A stretch of DNA of 64,000 nucleotides. Origin: Volvariella volvacea V23. Its lineage: Eukaryota; Basidiomycota; Agaricomycetes; Agaricales; Pluteaceae. The stretch covers positions 11,988-75,987 of the forward strand of contig KB722757.1 in NCBI GenBank assembly GCA_000349905.1, given 5' to 3'. Shown here piece after piece: positions 24,192 to 37,303 of the stretch. Position 1 is the stretch's first letter; each line of letters starts with the position of its first letter. The notes beneath the pieces were generated by a model, which searched no databases, was not told the DNA's origin, and saw only the letters and a list, made by a program, of their open reading frames with translations. A program made the translations under genes and the position numbers.

Positions 24192-26025
24192 ATGACCAAC
24201 GCGGACAAGGCTGATACGCTCACCAGTGAGAAGGGTGTCGTCAAGACCGTAGAGGCACGCAGCCTCGAGTCTGCCGAGGGTGCGACCTTCGACGCTGCAA
24301 GAACCACCCAGCTCCTTCGGAAGTTGGACAGGAACATCGTGCCATTTTTATCCCTGCTATATCTGTGCGTCGTCTATCCTTCTTACTCGTCGTCGAGAAG
24401 CGTTGCTGATCACCACTAAAAATAGTCTGTCCTTCCTCGACCGGACCAATATTGGAAATGCACGTCTTGCTGGGTTGGAAGCTGATCTGGGAATGTCGGG
24501 TTTGGACTACAATGTAGGTCTGGTCCTTGGGGTAATGTCCACCACGTTGCTGACCAGCTCGCCGGACTAGGTTGCCCTCGCAGTGTTCTTCCCATTCTAT
24601 GTCGCCGCCGAGGTACCATCCAACATCATGATGAAGCGAACTAGTCCTTCGCTATGGATTTGCATCATCATGCTTGCCTGGTCTATCTGTAAGCTTCCCG
24701 ATTTTTAGTGCTTTTCTAGGTGGTTCTGATTTTTATCACAGGCACAACACTCATGGGTCTGGTCCACAACTTCACTGGTCTCCTCATTGCCCGTATGGCA
24801 CTTGGTCTCGCCGAGGGTGGTCTCTTCCCTGGTGTCACCTTCTACATCACCCTCTGGTATCGCCGTCACGAATGCGCGTACCGCATGGCCCTCTTCTTCT
24901 CCGCTGCCACACTCGCAGGTGCCTTCGGTGGTCTCCTTGCTCGTGGTATTGCCGAGATGGACGGTCTTGGTGGCAGGCAAGGATGGGCATGGATTTTCAT
25001 CCTCGAGGGTATCGCTACATTCATCGTTGCACTTTTCGCCAAGGCAGTCATTAACGACGCTCCCCAAACGTAAGCGGTGTCAGTGTGTCATGATCAGCGT
25101 GAAACTAACTCGGGTCCCATAGTGCACGTTTCCTCACGGAGGAAGAGAAGGTTGAGGTCGTCCGAAGGCTCAAGGAAGACCGAACCTCCCTCGCTGATGA
25201 GTACCACATCAAGTATTTCTTCGATGCCATCAAGGACTGGAAGATCTACGTCCACATGCTCATCACCATTGGTGAGTTTCATTGTCTCATTCTCGCTAGG
25301 TTTACAGTCTGACCCGCTGCAGGTATCTACACCCCACTTTACTCCATCTCGCTCTTCCTTCCCACCATCGTCCGAAACATGGGTTACAGCAATGAGCACG
25401 CTCAGCTCTTGACCGTCCCACCCTATGCCGTCGCTTGTCTCTTCACCATCGCCGCCGGTGTTCTTGCCGACCGACAAAGGCGCCGAGGAATCTTCATGAT
25501 TGGTTGCTGCATCGTTGCCATGATTGGCTGGATCCTCCTGCTCTCCACCTCCACCCCAGGCGTCCAATATCTCGGCACATTCTTCGCGGCAGCGGGTATC
25601 TACCCCAATGTCCCCATGGGTGTCGCATGGAACGGCAACAACATTGGCGGTGCCACCAAGCGAGCTGTCGGTATCGCCATGCACGTGGGCTTCGGAAACC
25701 TGGGTGGTAGCATTGCTGCCTTCGCCTACCGCGCGACTGATGCGCCAAGATATTTCTCCGGTCACGGTTTGCTATTGGCTACGACTACCATGAGTTGCTG
25801 CCTCTGCATCTTCATGAAGTGGTGGTTGGAGAAGGAGAACGCCCGCAGGGATGCTGAACTCAAGGCCAAGGGCATGACTTTGGACGACTACACTGAGGAG
25901 ATGAAGGCCGCTGAGCGAGAACGGGGTGACTATGCCTCGGTGAGTATCCTTATCCATTCTATCACCTCAATCGCACAAATGCTAATTCCGTTTCTTTCCT
26001 CTAGTTCTTCCGATACACCCTCTAA
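24192..26025 (+). CDS. MFS transporter, anion:cation symporter (ACS/Dal5-Tna1-like) family
   Basis: Seven exons: 24192-24364, 24426-24513, 24571-24688, 24742-25069, 25123-25271, 25323-25939, 26005-26025; 497 aa. The last exon supplies only FFRYTL. ACS hallmarks: RKLDRNIVPFL before TM1, LSFLDRTNIGNARLAGLEADL, EVPSNIMMKRTSPSLW, the GLAEGGLFPGVTFYITLWYRRHE motif, and WNGNNIGGATKRAVGIA late in the protein. About 12 membrane segments with a central cytosolic loop (about 235-275). Family substrates include nicotinate, allantoate, pantothenate, biotin and other organic anions; which one applies here cannot be told. Start codon has a CACC context. C-terminal tail RFRYTL-type aromatic end is usual for the family. 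Confidence 0.93.
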
Positions 26026-27298
26026 AAATCCACGCAATCACCATGCGTCGTCCGTTTCTCTGTCTGGTGTCCTTTCAGTCTTGTGTGTAGAATTAGCGTC
26101 TCTCCGGTTGTGCATGATCCATAATTAGTATGGACCCTCATGTTTCCTTCCCCTCTGTACATCTATTCTGGATTGCAACGTACCAATGCCTCTCTTAATC
26201 ACCCATCCCATACATCCATCGCCATCCAATATATTTAATAGTCGCAGTACCATTATTCTCGGAATATGATAGTGGGTTGAGGCAGAATGATCAATAAATG
26301 TTTGCTATCATTCACTGTGCATGTGACTCCACGAAAATGCGCGTACATACTCGCTTGACTCAGATCATACTTTTTTCGTTCTTAACCGACAACATATCTG
26401 ATTGATAAAATTTTCAGCAAAAGACATTGACAATGACAATGGCACTGATGATACCCAGTTGATACCCTCAAAATCGCGCATGCTGTAGGTGCTTGACGAA
26501 CGAGGGGACCCTTTCTGATTCTTCCTGTCTGTCAGGGTTGTGACGTACGTTCATACAAACCACACCTGTCGACCCTTCTGATGGAAATGGAAGTGGAAGT
26601 GCCAGTGAACACTCCCAGTGACCAGTCCACCCGCTGATATCGTCCTCGTGAAGCAGCCACTTGTCAAACGCAGCTGGCACATCGGACCGGTTATGCAGTC
26701 ATCTGCAGCTACACTACGTATCGTTGGCGTTGTACAAGGTTCAGCAGCTGATCTATTTGTCGGTCATTGCGGATGACGCCGACCCGCCATTCGGGATGTC
26801 TTCGGGCCCGGGTTGATGCTTACCCACCCGGCCGGCTTATCAGGATATAGTATAGCAGCATGTCGGGTTTTGAGGGTTTTTGAATGGGGAATTTAGCCCA
26901 CATGCGGTTGAGGGCATTTCACCTTGAATGCCAGTGACACGGTGGTCCCGGTGCTGATGGATCATGGACCCTTTAGGGTCAGCCGCGAAGGTGGATTTCA
27001 ATGGGAGTTTGAAAGGTTAGGAGTTGCGGGAGACGATGGGAATTCAATAGTTATGATAGAATAGAAGCGTACATGCATGACGTTGTAGGTGTAGCAAGAA
27101 CGTGTCAATTCCTGGAGTGGAATCGAATATTGGATACCAAACCGGTGCAAATGAGGCTCCATGCAGGAAAACGAAGGTAAAATGTCGTGCAGGGAAAGGT
27201 GCGAGCGCCTTGATGCGGAGGTGAACTACCCATACGGCGTGAAGATGCCAGCGATGTCAAGGATATGAGTGGGTCGTAGGGAAAGTAGGGTAATAACG
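26026..27298. other. Convergent intergenic region, MFS transporter / permease
   Basis: 1.27 kb between two stop codons. Nothing recognised beyond AT-rich 3' sequence next to the transporter. Unusually long for a convergent pair in this window. Confidence 0.45.
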
Positions 27299-29667
27299 TC
27301 ACAACAGCTTCCTCTCCAACATATCCTCATGTTCGTCAACTCTCGCCCGTTCTTCGGCAAAGAACGATATCTCTTCCAGTTTTCTCCACTGAGGTAAATG
27401 AACAGGGAAAACGGGAAAACTCTATCAACATCATGCAGATGAGGTTCAAGAGTGGAACGCACCTGTGTTCTGTGATAGAGTTTCCAGCATACGAATAAAA
27501 ATGGAACAACCCCGATCATAGCATACGAAAACAGGAAATCGGGGATCGCCCACCGCCCAGGGAGAAACACCGTGTATCCGCCTACGAATGCCATTGTAAG
27601 AGTTGCGGTACATGCATAATACCTAGGTCAAGTGCTGAGGAGAATAATCAAACGTGCTAAATGGGGATGCCTTACGCGCAATATGGCTGCAAGAATGTAC
27701 GATATGGTAAATCATCCCTTGAGATTTTTTGGGCGGACATAGCCTAGAATATTGTGTTTGAGTGCGACTCCTAGCAGACCTCAATCCATGTACCTTGTAG
27801 AAGCGAATGTATGTGAAACAAATGATTGCATAGTTTAGAAGCTGTGATGCAGTTACGAGATTTATGATCCTATACGTGCATAAGCAAAGTGTATCATAAA
27901 TTGCAATATGCAGCGCGTACCATTGCAAGACAACGGCTGAGTTATTAGAAACCTGCAAGAATGCTTCATCCTGAAATGTCAAACCACCAGCGAGTCAACG
28001 ATGATGTGCCACGTACCAAGGAGTGAAATTCCCAATACAATACCAACACAATAAATAGGTACACCACTGGCATTACATTTCGTCAAAAAGCGTGGGGCTT
28101 TGCCCTCAAGAGCCAATCCTAACAGCGACCGACTCGAGACGAAAACGTAGCCATTTCCAGCGGAAAACACCGACGTCAATATCAATGCATTGACAATGTG
28201 TGGTAGAACACCAATCCCCAAATGTTCCATTGCAATGACATATGGGGAGGAACCGGCTCCAGGCTTCGGGTTCGACAATGCATTAAGAAGGTCAGGGTGT
28301 GAGTACGGGATCACAAGACCAACACAAAGCGCGCCCAAGACGAAGAACACGGACAGGCGCCAAAATACGGCTTTGAATGCTCTCGGGAGTGTACGCCGAG
28401 GCGCTTCCGTTTCCCCAGCAGTCATCGAAACATAATCAGGACCTATTCTTATCGATGAGGGATCATCCGAGCGGTCGGGGAAATAAGCTTGACGTTCAAG
28501 GACTAACCGGACATCATGAAGGAGGCCTGGATTAGGCAGGCTAAAAATCCGAAGAATCTGCCCAGTGAACCCGTCTCGATAAATTCCGCGAAGGGTGTTC
28601 CAGGAACCTTGGACGCTGATTTCCGTGGTGAATATTCGCAAGGAGAACAGGAAGAAGCACGTAGCTTACGGTCCCAGGTTCGGAAACCGTATGCATCCCG
28701 ACGGGGATTTCCTCCGACCATGGTTACAAAGGTGAATAGAATGAGCCCAATCGCTAGAATAACTTTGCCTAAAGAGAGCCAAAACTCTGATTCTGAAGTG
28801 CAGTGTTAGCCTTCGTCATGCTTCAAGCATCTTGCTCGCACCTCCATAGTATCGTACAGCAAATACATTTAAAAGCCTATCTAACGAGCTGAGAAGGTGA
28901 CATTTTCGGAGAATTCCCCACTCACGCGTAGGCAACGACGATGATGGCGACAACGGCGGCAACTGGTATCTTGTCCGTCCAGAAATGGAGGATTAGGTTG
29001 ATTGCAGTGATCTCAAAGGGAACGAGGAAGGCTTGGTAGATGAAGTAGTTTATTCCAGCACAAAAGCCCAAAGCCGGGTCAACAAACCGGTCAGCAAAAC
29101 GAATCTGCGTGAACGTATTCAGTGCTTATGTCTCCAAATTCTCGTCACACTCAGGGATTTTCCTTACAAATGGCGACGAGATAGGAATCCAAGTGACCAT
29201 CTCCGCTAGTCATATCCCTATGAGCCCGGAAAATGTAGTAATCCGTCATCGTCAAACTTACCAAGACAGTTGTTCAAAGCAAGGATGACAGAGCACCATA
29301 GTATGAAGGCTACAAGGAGGCTTCCTAAAAAACTTAAGCCCGCGGATAATTGGTAGATCAACTATATTGACTCACCTGGACCTCCCTTCGCTAGCGCAGA
29401 CCCTATCTGTACAAAAAGCGCAGTACCAATGGTACCTAAACGGCATCAGCAGGATGGAGAAATGTATGTGGTCAGGATAGGTACCACTGATGCCAATCAA
29501 TTGTATATGCCGACTCTAAATGAAAAGAGTTGCGATAAAGTCCATTAGACAAAGTGAGTATGATGCACCTTCAACCTTCTATGAGTTTGATCATTGTTTC
29601 CATCATCACTACTGTCACTAATAGACTCTTCTTTGCTGGGCGTCGTATCTGGAACCAGGAGGGACAT
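27299..29667 (-). CDS. Amino-acid permease (yeast AAP family, Gap1/Agp-like)
   Basis: Fifteen exons in coding order: 29667-29569, 29515-29485, 29435-29376, 29324-29262, 29205-29168, 29104-28926, 28876-28842, 28792-28670, 28615-28508, 28442-28017, 27963-27921, 27869-27794, 27743-27676, 27622-27463, 27388-27299; 532 aa, every phase consistent. Plasma-membrane proton/amino-acid symporter by family, 12 TMs. Signature blocks: RRLKSRHIQLIGISGTIGTALF, AEMVTWIPISSPFIRFADRFVDPALGF, RYYGESEFWLSLGKV, MSGPDYVSMTAGETEAPRR, SVFSAGNGYVFVSSRSLLGLALEG, SLLAFLQVSNNSAVVLQW, then FYKAMSAQK in the conserved C-terminal part. The acidic N-terminal tail (SKEESISDSSDDGN) is where these permeases are normally ubiquitinated. 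Several exons are 31-43 nt. Start chosen because it is the only ATG in the frame leading into exon 2. Confidence 0.93.
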
Positions 29668-30615
29668 TCGTAACGGTCGTAGACTTAAGGTGGGGGCAAA
29701 TGGGAACGGGGGGATGCGGAGCGTTCGTTGAGCGCTTTAGCTTATAACCGCCGCTATCAATTGCCTTCGAAGGAACGGACGGAAAGTCCTTATCCATAGC
29801 CGGAAGTACCAAGCACTGAGGACCGAGCTTCGAGCAAAAAGGTGTTCCTTCCAATCGGATTTCTTCTCGCAACACGGCGAGGTCGAGGCTGGACCAACTT
29901 CATCGTGCGAGAAAGTTTAGATTTGTATACCGCCATTATCAGTTTCCAGAGGTCGTTCTGGGAAGTAAAGAGGGGGTAAGTTATCACAGCACACTAGGTC
30001 GTCTGGAGCGAGCATACACATGGTGGTATTGTGGTAAGGAAATTTTGCCATGTGCATTCCATCAAATCAGATTAACTATGAGGTCATCACAATTTCAGCT
30101 TCGACTCGGAGCGGGTCCTCCCTCAGAATCACAGCAAAAGGATATTGTCTTGGCTCGCGTTCTGCTCTTCTTCCCTTGAGTGGATATGCTTCAAGTTCGA
30201 GGATCCTAAGTTGATTCTCTAAGTACCAAGTGTAACGGATTCAAGTTGAAATGAGCCACTTGCTACATCAACGGTGAGATCGACAGATTTAAATACCTAT
30301 ACAACGCGCTGGATTTGTACCTTTGCTGTGCCTTGTCCGCATCGTCAAATAAGGCCGTGAAGACATCACAGTTCACCTACGAATCGCGAGTGCTTTTGGT
30401 CCTGGAACACCCGCTCACGGATTAGTCGTTCGAATCGACCAACAGCATCATGAACTTGGAAATGTGACAGGATGAAGTATATGATGAGCAAAGGTGCGCT
30501 TGTGCCAGCGACCGAGTAACATACCTTACCCCAATTCTTATGTACCCATTGGGATTCTATCCTGAGGTACGGGATTAGGAGCACAGGTGTACCCATTCGT
30601 TCAGGGCACTCTGCT
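29668..30615. promoter_or_regulatory. Upstream region of the amino-acid permease
   Basis: Probable promoter of the minus-strand permease. No other gene. Several GATA/TATC words are present, as expected by chance in such length. Nitrogen control by GATA factors is common for this family but is not shown by the sequence. Confidence 0.35.
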
Positions 30616-30617
30616 CG

Positions 30618-30926
30618 CACTCTGCAGGCCGGACAGGTTAATGTGACCGAAAACTGTCAATTACAATGCCAAGTTTCCGAACGGTTTTTGAGCCCCGAAA
30701 ACCATTCAAAATCTCAGCGTACGGCTTGTCTGTGTGTCTCAAAGAGTAGATACCTATCGTTAGGGAGTACTAGGATAGGTTTTAAGAAGAACCAACCCTT
30801 GTTGCCTTCCATAAAGCGCAAAAGAGCCCATAAGCGCCCAGCTTTCTGAGCTCGAAAACCGCCTGGAAAATTTGATATTATTATTTACGGTTTTCGGGAA
30901 AACAAAACCGTCCGGCCTGCAGAGTG
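30618..30926. mobile_element. MITE with CACT-type terminal inverted repeats
   Basis: The 17-nt end CACTCTGCAGGCCGGAC (30618-30634) recurs as an exact reverse complement at 30910-30926. The inverted similarity continues imperfectly for about 80 nt inward on each arm (to about 30697 and back to about 30847), including the shared words GGTT, CCGAAAAC and CGGTTTT(T/C)GAGC. TCG flanks both outer ends (30615-30617 and 30927-30929), a possible 3-bp target duplication. A CACT start plus a 3-bp duplication fits a non-autonomous CACTA (EnSpm)-type element. The 150-nt centre has no coding sequence. Confidence 0.72.
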
Positions 30927-30929
30927 TCG

Positions 30930-33512
30930 AGGGATGAATGCAAGCATAGGACGTGTATATTCCTTCGCGAAGCCACGACTGGGGTAAGAATAGAAATGTC
31001 GCCAATTTTATGGACCAGTGGAAGTTATCTAAGTTCTGAGTCGTCAGCCATCCGAGCATAGGCAATGAGATGGATAAAAAGACCTTACAACTGCCAGACC
31101 CATCGTACCCTAGTGCAGGGTTCCCATAGAGCTGAATAAAGACGTGAATGTTCATGCTGCAGTGCACCTACGCCTTTCGCGGAGCATGCGACCTTGCTGC
31201 CCTCGCTTCACTGTTTATGAGAATATCAATACATATACTTCAAGCCGACAGCTGCACGCTCGTTAAGTTGATGGCAGTATTAACAGATTTCGAATATGCA
31301 ACACGCTTGGACTTGTTCCGTTGGCGCGCCTTGTGCGCGCTACGCAGTTGAGACACCAGTGCGAGTGAAGGAGAATATCTCATGTGGGTGTTTTTGTCTG
31401 CTCAAATTGCTAAACGCTTTTCATTCACGATTTCTCAGATGAACAAGGTCAGCCGAGAGTACTTGGGATCGGGTGATAGGCCACATACTAACATTCTTGT
31501 CCTTTAGTACAAAACCAAAACGGTGCGCATAGATGCGACTAACGTCGGAAGCGCTTCACATGGAAATGAAATGGGAGAGGGGGCAAGACCTTGATCCGTT
31601 CGTCATCTAAAGACGAGGCGACATGAGTTGTGAGACCTGGTCTGTTTCCTGCAAGCTGGACCCAGTACGCCTCAGTGTCGATAAGTCAGAAGGGTGAACA
31701 AAGATGTTGGGAGTGGTAACAAAGTGCCTATTGCGAGCGAGCATATCCTTCTGTACGATTTGATCTCTTGTTTCTCTACGCCATTTTGTACGGAGGTCCA
31801 AATAGGTATCTCAAGACCGCACTCGGACACTAAGAACGTTAGACGATTGAGAAGATACGACCAAGGTCGCAGGAAAGATTCGAATAGAGGGTGAAAGACA
31901 CCTGGGTTCGTCAGTAGGCCCCCGCCTTACGTGGTCCCGGTGCCACGGAGGTGCAACTGCGGAGCAGAATAATTTCGTGTCCCCGAGGGTTGACGGCCTT
32001 GAGTGCTTCTGATGCTAGTGGAAATGTGACCCCTGGTAGCGCGGAATGAAGCTGGCTCCGATGGTTCTAGTGTGTCCCTCTCGTCGCATCAATTAGTGTA
32101 GCAGTGAGAGACATATCGATTGGCTCGCGCCACCCAAAATTAGGGCAAAGGGGTTTGTTGGGGTAGTTGCCCTCCAACCACAAATTCACCCTCATCATGG
32201 CCATGGGCAGGTAACTTTTTTACTTACCTGAGTGGTGATTCATCACATTCTCCTCGCAAAATCACCCAAAACAAACTGATTTGGGGGAGGAATCGAGTAA
32301 GAGCTGACGTGGACACTCCCGACTGCACATTTCGATGATCAAGAGAAGAGCGATGTGAAAAGGTTTGTACCGCGCTCCCTCGGAGATTATCAGCACCAGT
32401 CAGGACAAGAGGGACATTGTATATTTGACAGTTCCGATTTTAATGGTCCAATAATGCAAGTGCAGGGATGCATGAATCCTTTTCATGTTAACAAGGACGA
32501 TTTAGGTTAGCAGAAACTGTATGATTATGAGGGTTACTCACGGCCTGGACCGATGATACTACGGTCGCAATTGGCCATGTAATTGAATCAATAACAGCAT
32601 CGAACAAATACTCTGAGCGATGGACAGCGGATGGGACCACGTTAGAACACGGGCCGCAAGCCGGCGATATGACAATGCCCCAACCAAGCATCAGGCCTCA
32701 GGGACAAAACTGATTCTATTACCAATGATATGCGGGAATGGCGAGATCGGGAAGTAAAGCCATTCTGCAAGTCTGAGGGTGAAAGCAGGAAAAGACTCAG
32801 GTCAGGCCAGAGTTGATGGCTAAGAATCGAGGGCAAAGACACATGGGAGTATTGCGCCCAAGAGGACGGAGAAAACTTGGTGAAAAAGACCGCCGGGAAG
32901 CAATAAGGGCTGCCTATAAATGACAGTTGAAGGATGATTCTTTGGAACCATATGTGACTATCGATGGACGGCGAACTGTGGTGTTGAAACAATGAAATCA
33001 AAACAAGAGTTGATAAGACTATCTTGGTTCTAATCCCAATGACAGTCGAGGACAGCATAGTGAAGCTGCAGAGTGTGCCAAATTGAGCAGCATTTCATTC
33101 CTGCACTCGATCTTAAGCCACGAAGTGCGTAACAACTCAAGAAGGCACCTTATGTCCGAAGGTCTTGTATCGATTCGGGAGCCTTGCTGTTAGATACGGA
33201 GCCCCTCTAATAGCGCACCAAAGTCCCAACGACCGACAAATTTTTACCACAATAGAAGATCTTCGCTGTGAAGGTCGCCGCCAGTGGACTCGGAGCAGCT
33301 AGCGCGAACTTGAGCGTGTTGAGGGGGCGTGGGAACAATTCACCGGAAATGAACGATGAGGTTGGACGTCCGCCCTTCGAACAGCCCCCACAACACACAC
33401 CCTCGAGCTCGCCGTTGAGCGTGTCCACAACCGGTTGTTGCTCTCTGGTCTTTTGACTGCTCGGGCTACGCTGTCAATATCATCATCGCATTCCTTTCCA
33501 ATTCTACGCACC
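30930..33512. other. Gene-poor tract between MITE and ERF2
   Basis: 2.6 kb without a recognisable gene on either strand. A short hairpin with a 7-bp stem (AGGGCAA/TTGCCCT) lies at about 32141-32172. The last 200 nt probably include the ERF2 promoter. Frames read through the 33435-33512 leader in phase with ERF2. Confidence 0.4.
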
Positions 33513-35981
33513 ATGTCGACTTCACATTCCTTGGCTTACTCACCATCTTCACCTTCTCCTGTACATGTTAAACGGCATTCTGGGAGTGGTCAACTGCCTC
33601 TTCCACCGACATTAAGTTCGACCACACAGTCTCAACGCACTACTCAAAGCAGCAATCCGCCCGCTGGTGCCAATGGCACCATTGGCACAAATTCTAGTCT
33701 GCACACTCGCGCACCTTCTCTTACTGCATCCAGTCGGGCAACCCACATAGAGTCCGTTTTTCACCAGCCTGGATCCCCCACAACAACGCATTTCCCGCCC
33801 ATCCAACTTGTTACCACCCATCATACAGGCTCAACGCATGCAGGAGGAATTCAACCCCCCGCTTCCTTCTTCCGACCTGCCCGACCTTCCGACCAACCTC
33901 AATTTTCACGGCCAAGTACTTCACGAAGTAGTTCTCCTGTACCCGTCGATGCAGATATATTTCCACTCGCTTCGTTATCAAAGCAAGTCTCCAATAGCTC
34001 CGAAGAACGAAGCCCTAGCGCAGCAGGGGTTCATGACATTACCTTGGAAGATCAACAACAAGATTCTATGAAACGTCCAAAGCATAGCAGGGATCCCCTT
34101 CTTCCGATCACTTCACGGCCTCATGGGCGCGAACGAAGCGCTACTGTTGCCACACCAACTCCGCCAAATCGAAGTGCGACGAGTAGAGTGGTTCGGACTA
34201 GTTTGGACAAGGTGTTTAATATTGGCCGGGGTCTCAGTTTCGATGGTGGGAGAAAGTCGACAAGCTCACGGCCTTTTCATCTTGGCGATGGAAGATTTAC
34301 AATGGATGGGAAGCCTATAGACGAAGAAAGAGGGGAAATGCAGAATGGACGAGTGTCATTATCGACTTTCAGTAATGCAAATATTAATGCTAGAAATCCG
34401 GCTTCCCCGACAATGCAATTTGGACCGTCTCTTGGCGTTAGTGTGGATGGTCATTCACCACACCCTTCGCGGCCATCATCCCCAGACCTTTCATATAACC
34501 CAACACCCTACGTGCAAGACCCCCCATTGTCCGCTATACCAATAATAAACCCTAAGACAGGGAAGCCAGTGCGCAATTACGAACGCCATCCTTCGCGAAA
34601 TCGGTTTTTCCTTGGGGGTCACCTCCTTACTGGTGGCGATTCTTCATGGGCGTTTGTAGCATCATTTACCTTGCTCCTCACGATCGCTGGGATATGGTTC
34701 GGAACGACATGCGTTTGGTGGTGGCAGAACGAGAGTATCGCCGTTGCTATAGTCGGTGTATATATGTCGTTGTTGACCATTTCTAGCATGCTAGCCACTG
34801 TGAGTGTTCACCGCTATTTCAGGGATGGCCACCTGGTTGGATAGCAAAGAAGCTGATTATATGCATTCTACCCTGCAGGCAACTACTGATCCAGGTATAT
34901 TACCTCGTAATCTTGATCCCGACCCACCGCATACACAGACAGCATCCACGGAGGATAGCAGCGTGCCAATGCCTCGAGACCTTAAGGTTCGCTCAGACGT
35001 GTGAGTAGTCTTGGTACTCAACAAGCTTTACAAGAACACCCAGACTGAAGTCTAATTCAATGAACCGCAGCGTTCGTGTGAAATATTGCCCTACTTGTAA
35101 AACTTACAGGCCACCACGATCAAGCCATTGCAAGATGGTTAGTAACACCCCTATCCCATGTGTCCCTTCTTCTACATTCTTGTTACCGTGTTTCGAATCA
35201 GCGCTCATATCCTGATATGGTGTTCCTTGTGTTTCTTTATCTGATCTCTTAGTGCGATAATTGCGTTGATGGATGTGATCATCACTGCCAATGGGTCAAC
35301 AATTGCGTTGGCAGAAGAAACTATACGTCGTTTATCGTCTTACTCTCCTCTGCGGTAAGTCCCTGGATTGTTTCTGGACTACAAGCTGTCATTGACGATA
35401 GCGTTGTGTGCTGTCTTGTCGCCAAATGGACTTTAGACGACGACATTGATCCTCGTTATCTGCACTGCTGCACTTCACTTGTGGTTCTTGACCCAAAGGG
35501 AAAATATTAACTTCCGAACGGCCCTGGGCAGGGGGTGGGGAAGTGCGGTTGTATTTTGCCTTTCGATCGTTGTTATTTGGCCAGTCGCTGCGCTGCTGAG
35601 CTATCATATGCGCGTAAGTAACCCCATGGACGTCTCTGTGCTGATAGCGAGTTGAAAATTTTCTGCAGCTGCTACTGCTTAATATCACAACAATTGAACA
35701 GGTAGGCATCGTGTTGAGTGCAGGGTTTTCTCGACCTGCTTGTGCTGACTGTTCATTTCGTACAGATACGAAATCAGGCGCACAAATCCCTCATCCCTGG
35801 ACCTGCGCCCCCGAACCCATTCTCCCATGGCAATTGGAGAAAGAATGTGCTAATAGGCTTGTGCCGTCCTGTTGGACCATCCTGGCTGAATGCCTCAGGT
35901 ATTGCAACCGAAGATAAGAGAGAAATTAATCCTGGGATGCTCGAGGCTATCCCGTGGATGGGTGAAAGCGGACGACCTTGA
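33513..35981 (+). CDS. ERF2: DHHC palmitoyltransferase (Erf2-like)
   Basis: Seven exons: 33513-34799, 34879-35000, 35071-35137, 35253-35354, 35437-35613, 35669-35701, 35766-35981; 667 aa. Protein S-acyltransferase of the ER/Golgi; Erf2 in yeast palmitoylates Ras with Erf4. The Cys-rich domain [43 protein letters not shown] holds the catalytic DHHC at about 501-504. Two membrane segments precede it ([36 protein letters not shown]) with the TTDPGILPR motif after TM2, and two follow. The first 370 residues are a Ser/Thr/Pro-rich, probably disordered cytosolic region, longer than in yeast Erf2. The ATG at 33513 (CACCATGTC) is preferred; an in-frame ATG at 33435 would add 26 residues. C-terminus [17 protein letters not shown] is conserved in fungal homologues as far as I know. 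Confidence 0.93.
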
Positions 35982-37303
35982 TACCATTTTCGTTTCGTTA
36001 TTATATTTCGTTATTTATTTTTGATTGACCTATGTCCTGTGGAGGTCATGATACCTTTTGTGGATTTTGTTAGTGTATGGATGCGGCTCTATATCAGCGT
36101 GGAGGGACTTGGGCCTTGGCTTAGAATATTCTTGGAACATATAATGGAACTGCGCCGTCTTGACGCGCAATACAATTTGAGAAAGTGCTGGGTGTGATAA
36201 TGAAACAGGATATTGAGTTGGAAACCTTTTAGGGGGAGGATTGATCGACGAGTATTTGTACATATATCGCCGTGGAATTTATCGTCGCTCCACTCAAGCA
36301 TGGGGTCAACGAGTTGATTGATCGGTTCCCGTCGACTGTGGTGGTGAGACAGGGAGTGAATACGAGGACGACGGACGCTGTTGACGAGTGTTGTCCTCGG
36401 GTTTGTGTGGCACCACCAGGGGCCTTGGCATCTTTCGATGTGCATTCCACTACATTCCATCATTGACTCATCGTCTTGGCTCACGGGGCGGGCCATGTCG
36501 GGCAACGATAAAGACTAGGTTGGACCAATGGAGGGTGTTGTTGGCTGTATGCACGCACAAATCTTCCAAAAACAAGCATCCGCTGATCTTCTCGGGCTGC
36601 TTTCGACTATCAGGACGTCAAGGGTCAGATGGATTTGGTTAATAAATATGCCGCCGGTTAGAAACGGGACCCCAAAAAGCACCGCTCCTATGACGCATGA
36701 CATGGCCCTCCTACGGCCAAGAGTCCATCCCTCTCGGAAGGGCTCGTGAGTGCGGGTGCTGCAGGTCTATCAGTCTCCTAATCCCGGGTCGCAAACGCTG
36801 GGAAGGACTGGCGAGCGAGTTTGAAACAACGCGAGAGCGGAGATGAGATGGACGTTGGTGGAGGCAAATGACTCAATTGTTTATCAACGCCGGTTTTGGG
36901 GCTCCGGTCACGCATGTGCCTGGCTGAGTGAGCAACTTGTGTAAGACTTGATCTCAGATCATCCAATTCGCGGGCTGTCGGGACTAGTCGGAATTCAGGC
37001 GGAGATCCAACACAACACACGGCAGCAGCCGTCCAAGCTCGTCAAGATTGACGCCACCAACAGTGGAGAGATTGCGCGCATCAAGGCAGGTCCCCATGGC
37101 TTGGTGACGGACCACTTACGTCTCTAATTGCAGGCATCAATCCTCGAGATCGCCAGGTCCAAGGGAAGCAGACGACGGGAGTTTGAGGAAATACAGAGAA
37201 AATCGCTTTAGATAAGCAGGTTTACGACCTGAGTGGGAGGGCGGCAAGACCAGAGCCACAGGCCCAAAAAGTCTTATAATACTCGGAGAACTCCTTTGGT
37301 GGA
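35982..37303. other. Intergenic, ERF2 to Zn2Cys6 gene
   Basis: 1.3 kb with no convincing gene. AT-rich TTTCGTTATTTATTTTTG-type sequence at 35990-36025 looks like the ERF2 3' end. The rest presumably includes a long promoter/leader of the regulator. Confidence 0.4.

Noticed and set aside
25094..25765. 223-codon minus-strand frame within the MFS transporter
   Set aside because: Shadow of transporter exons 5 and 6.
36030..36700. Open frames of 60-140 codons on both strands
   Set aside because: No domain, no conservation that I can recognise and no phase-compatible neighbours.
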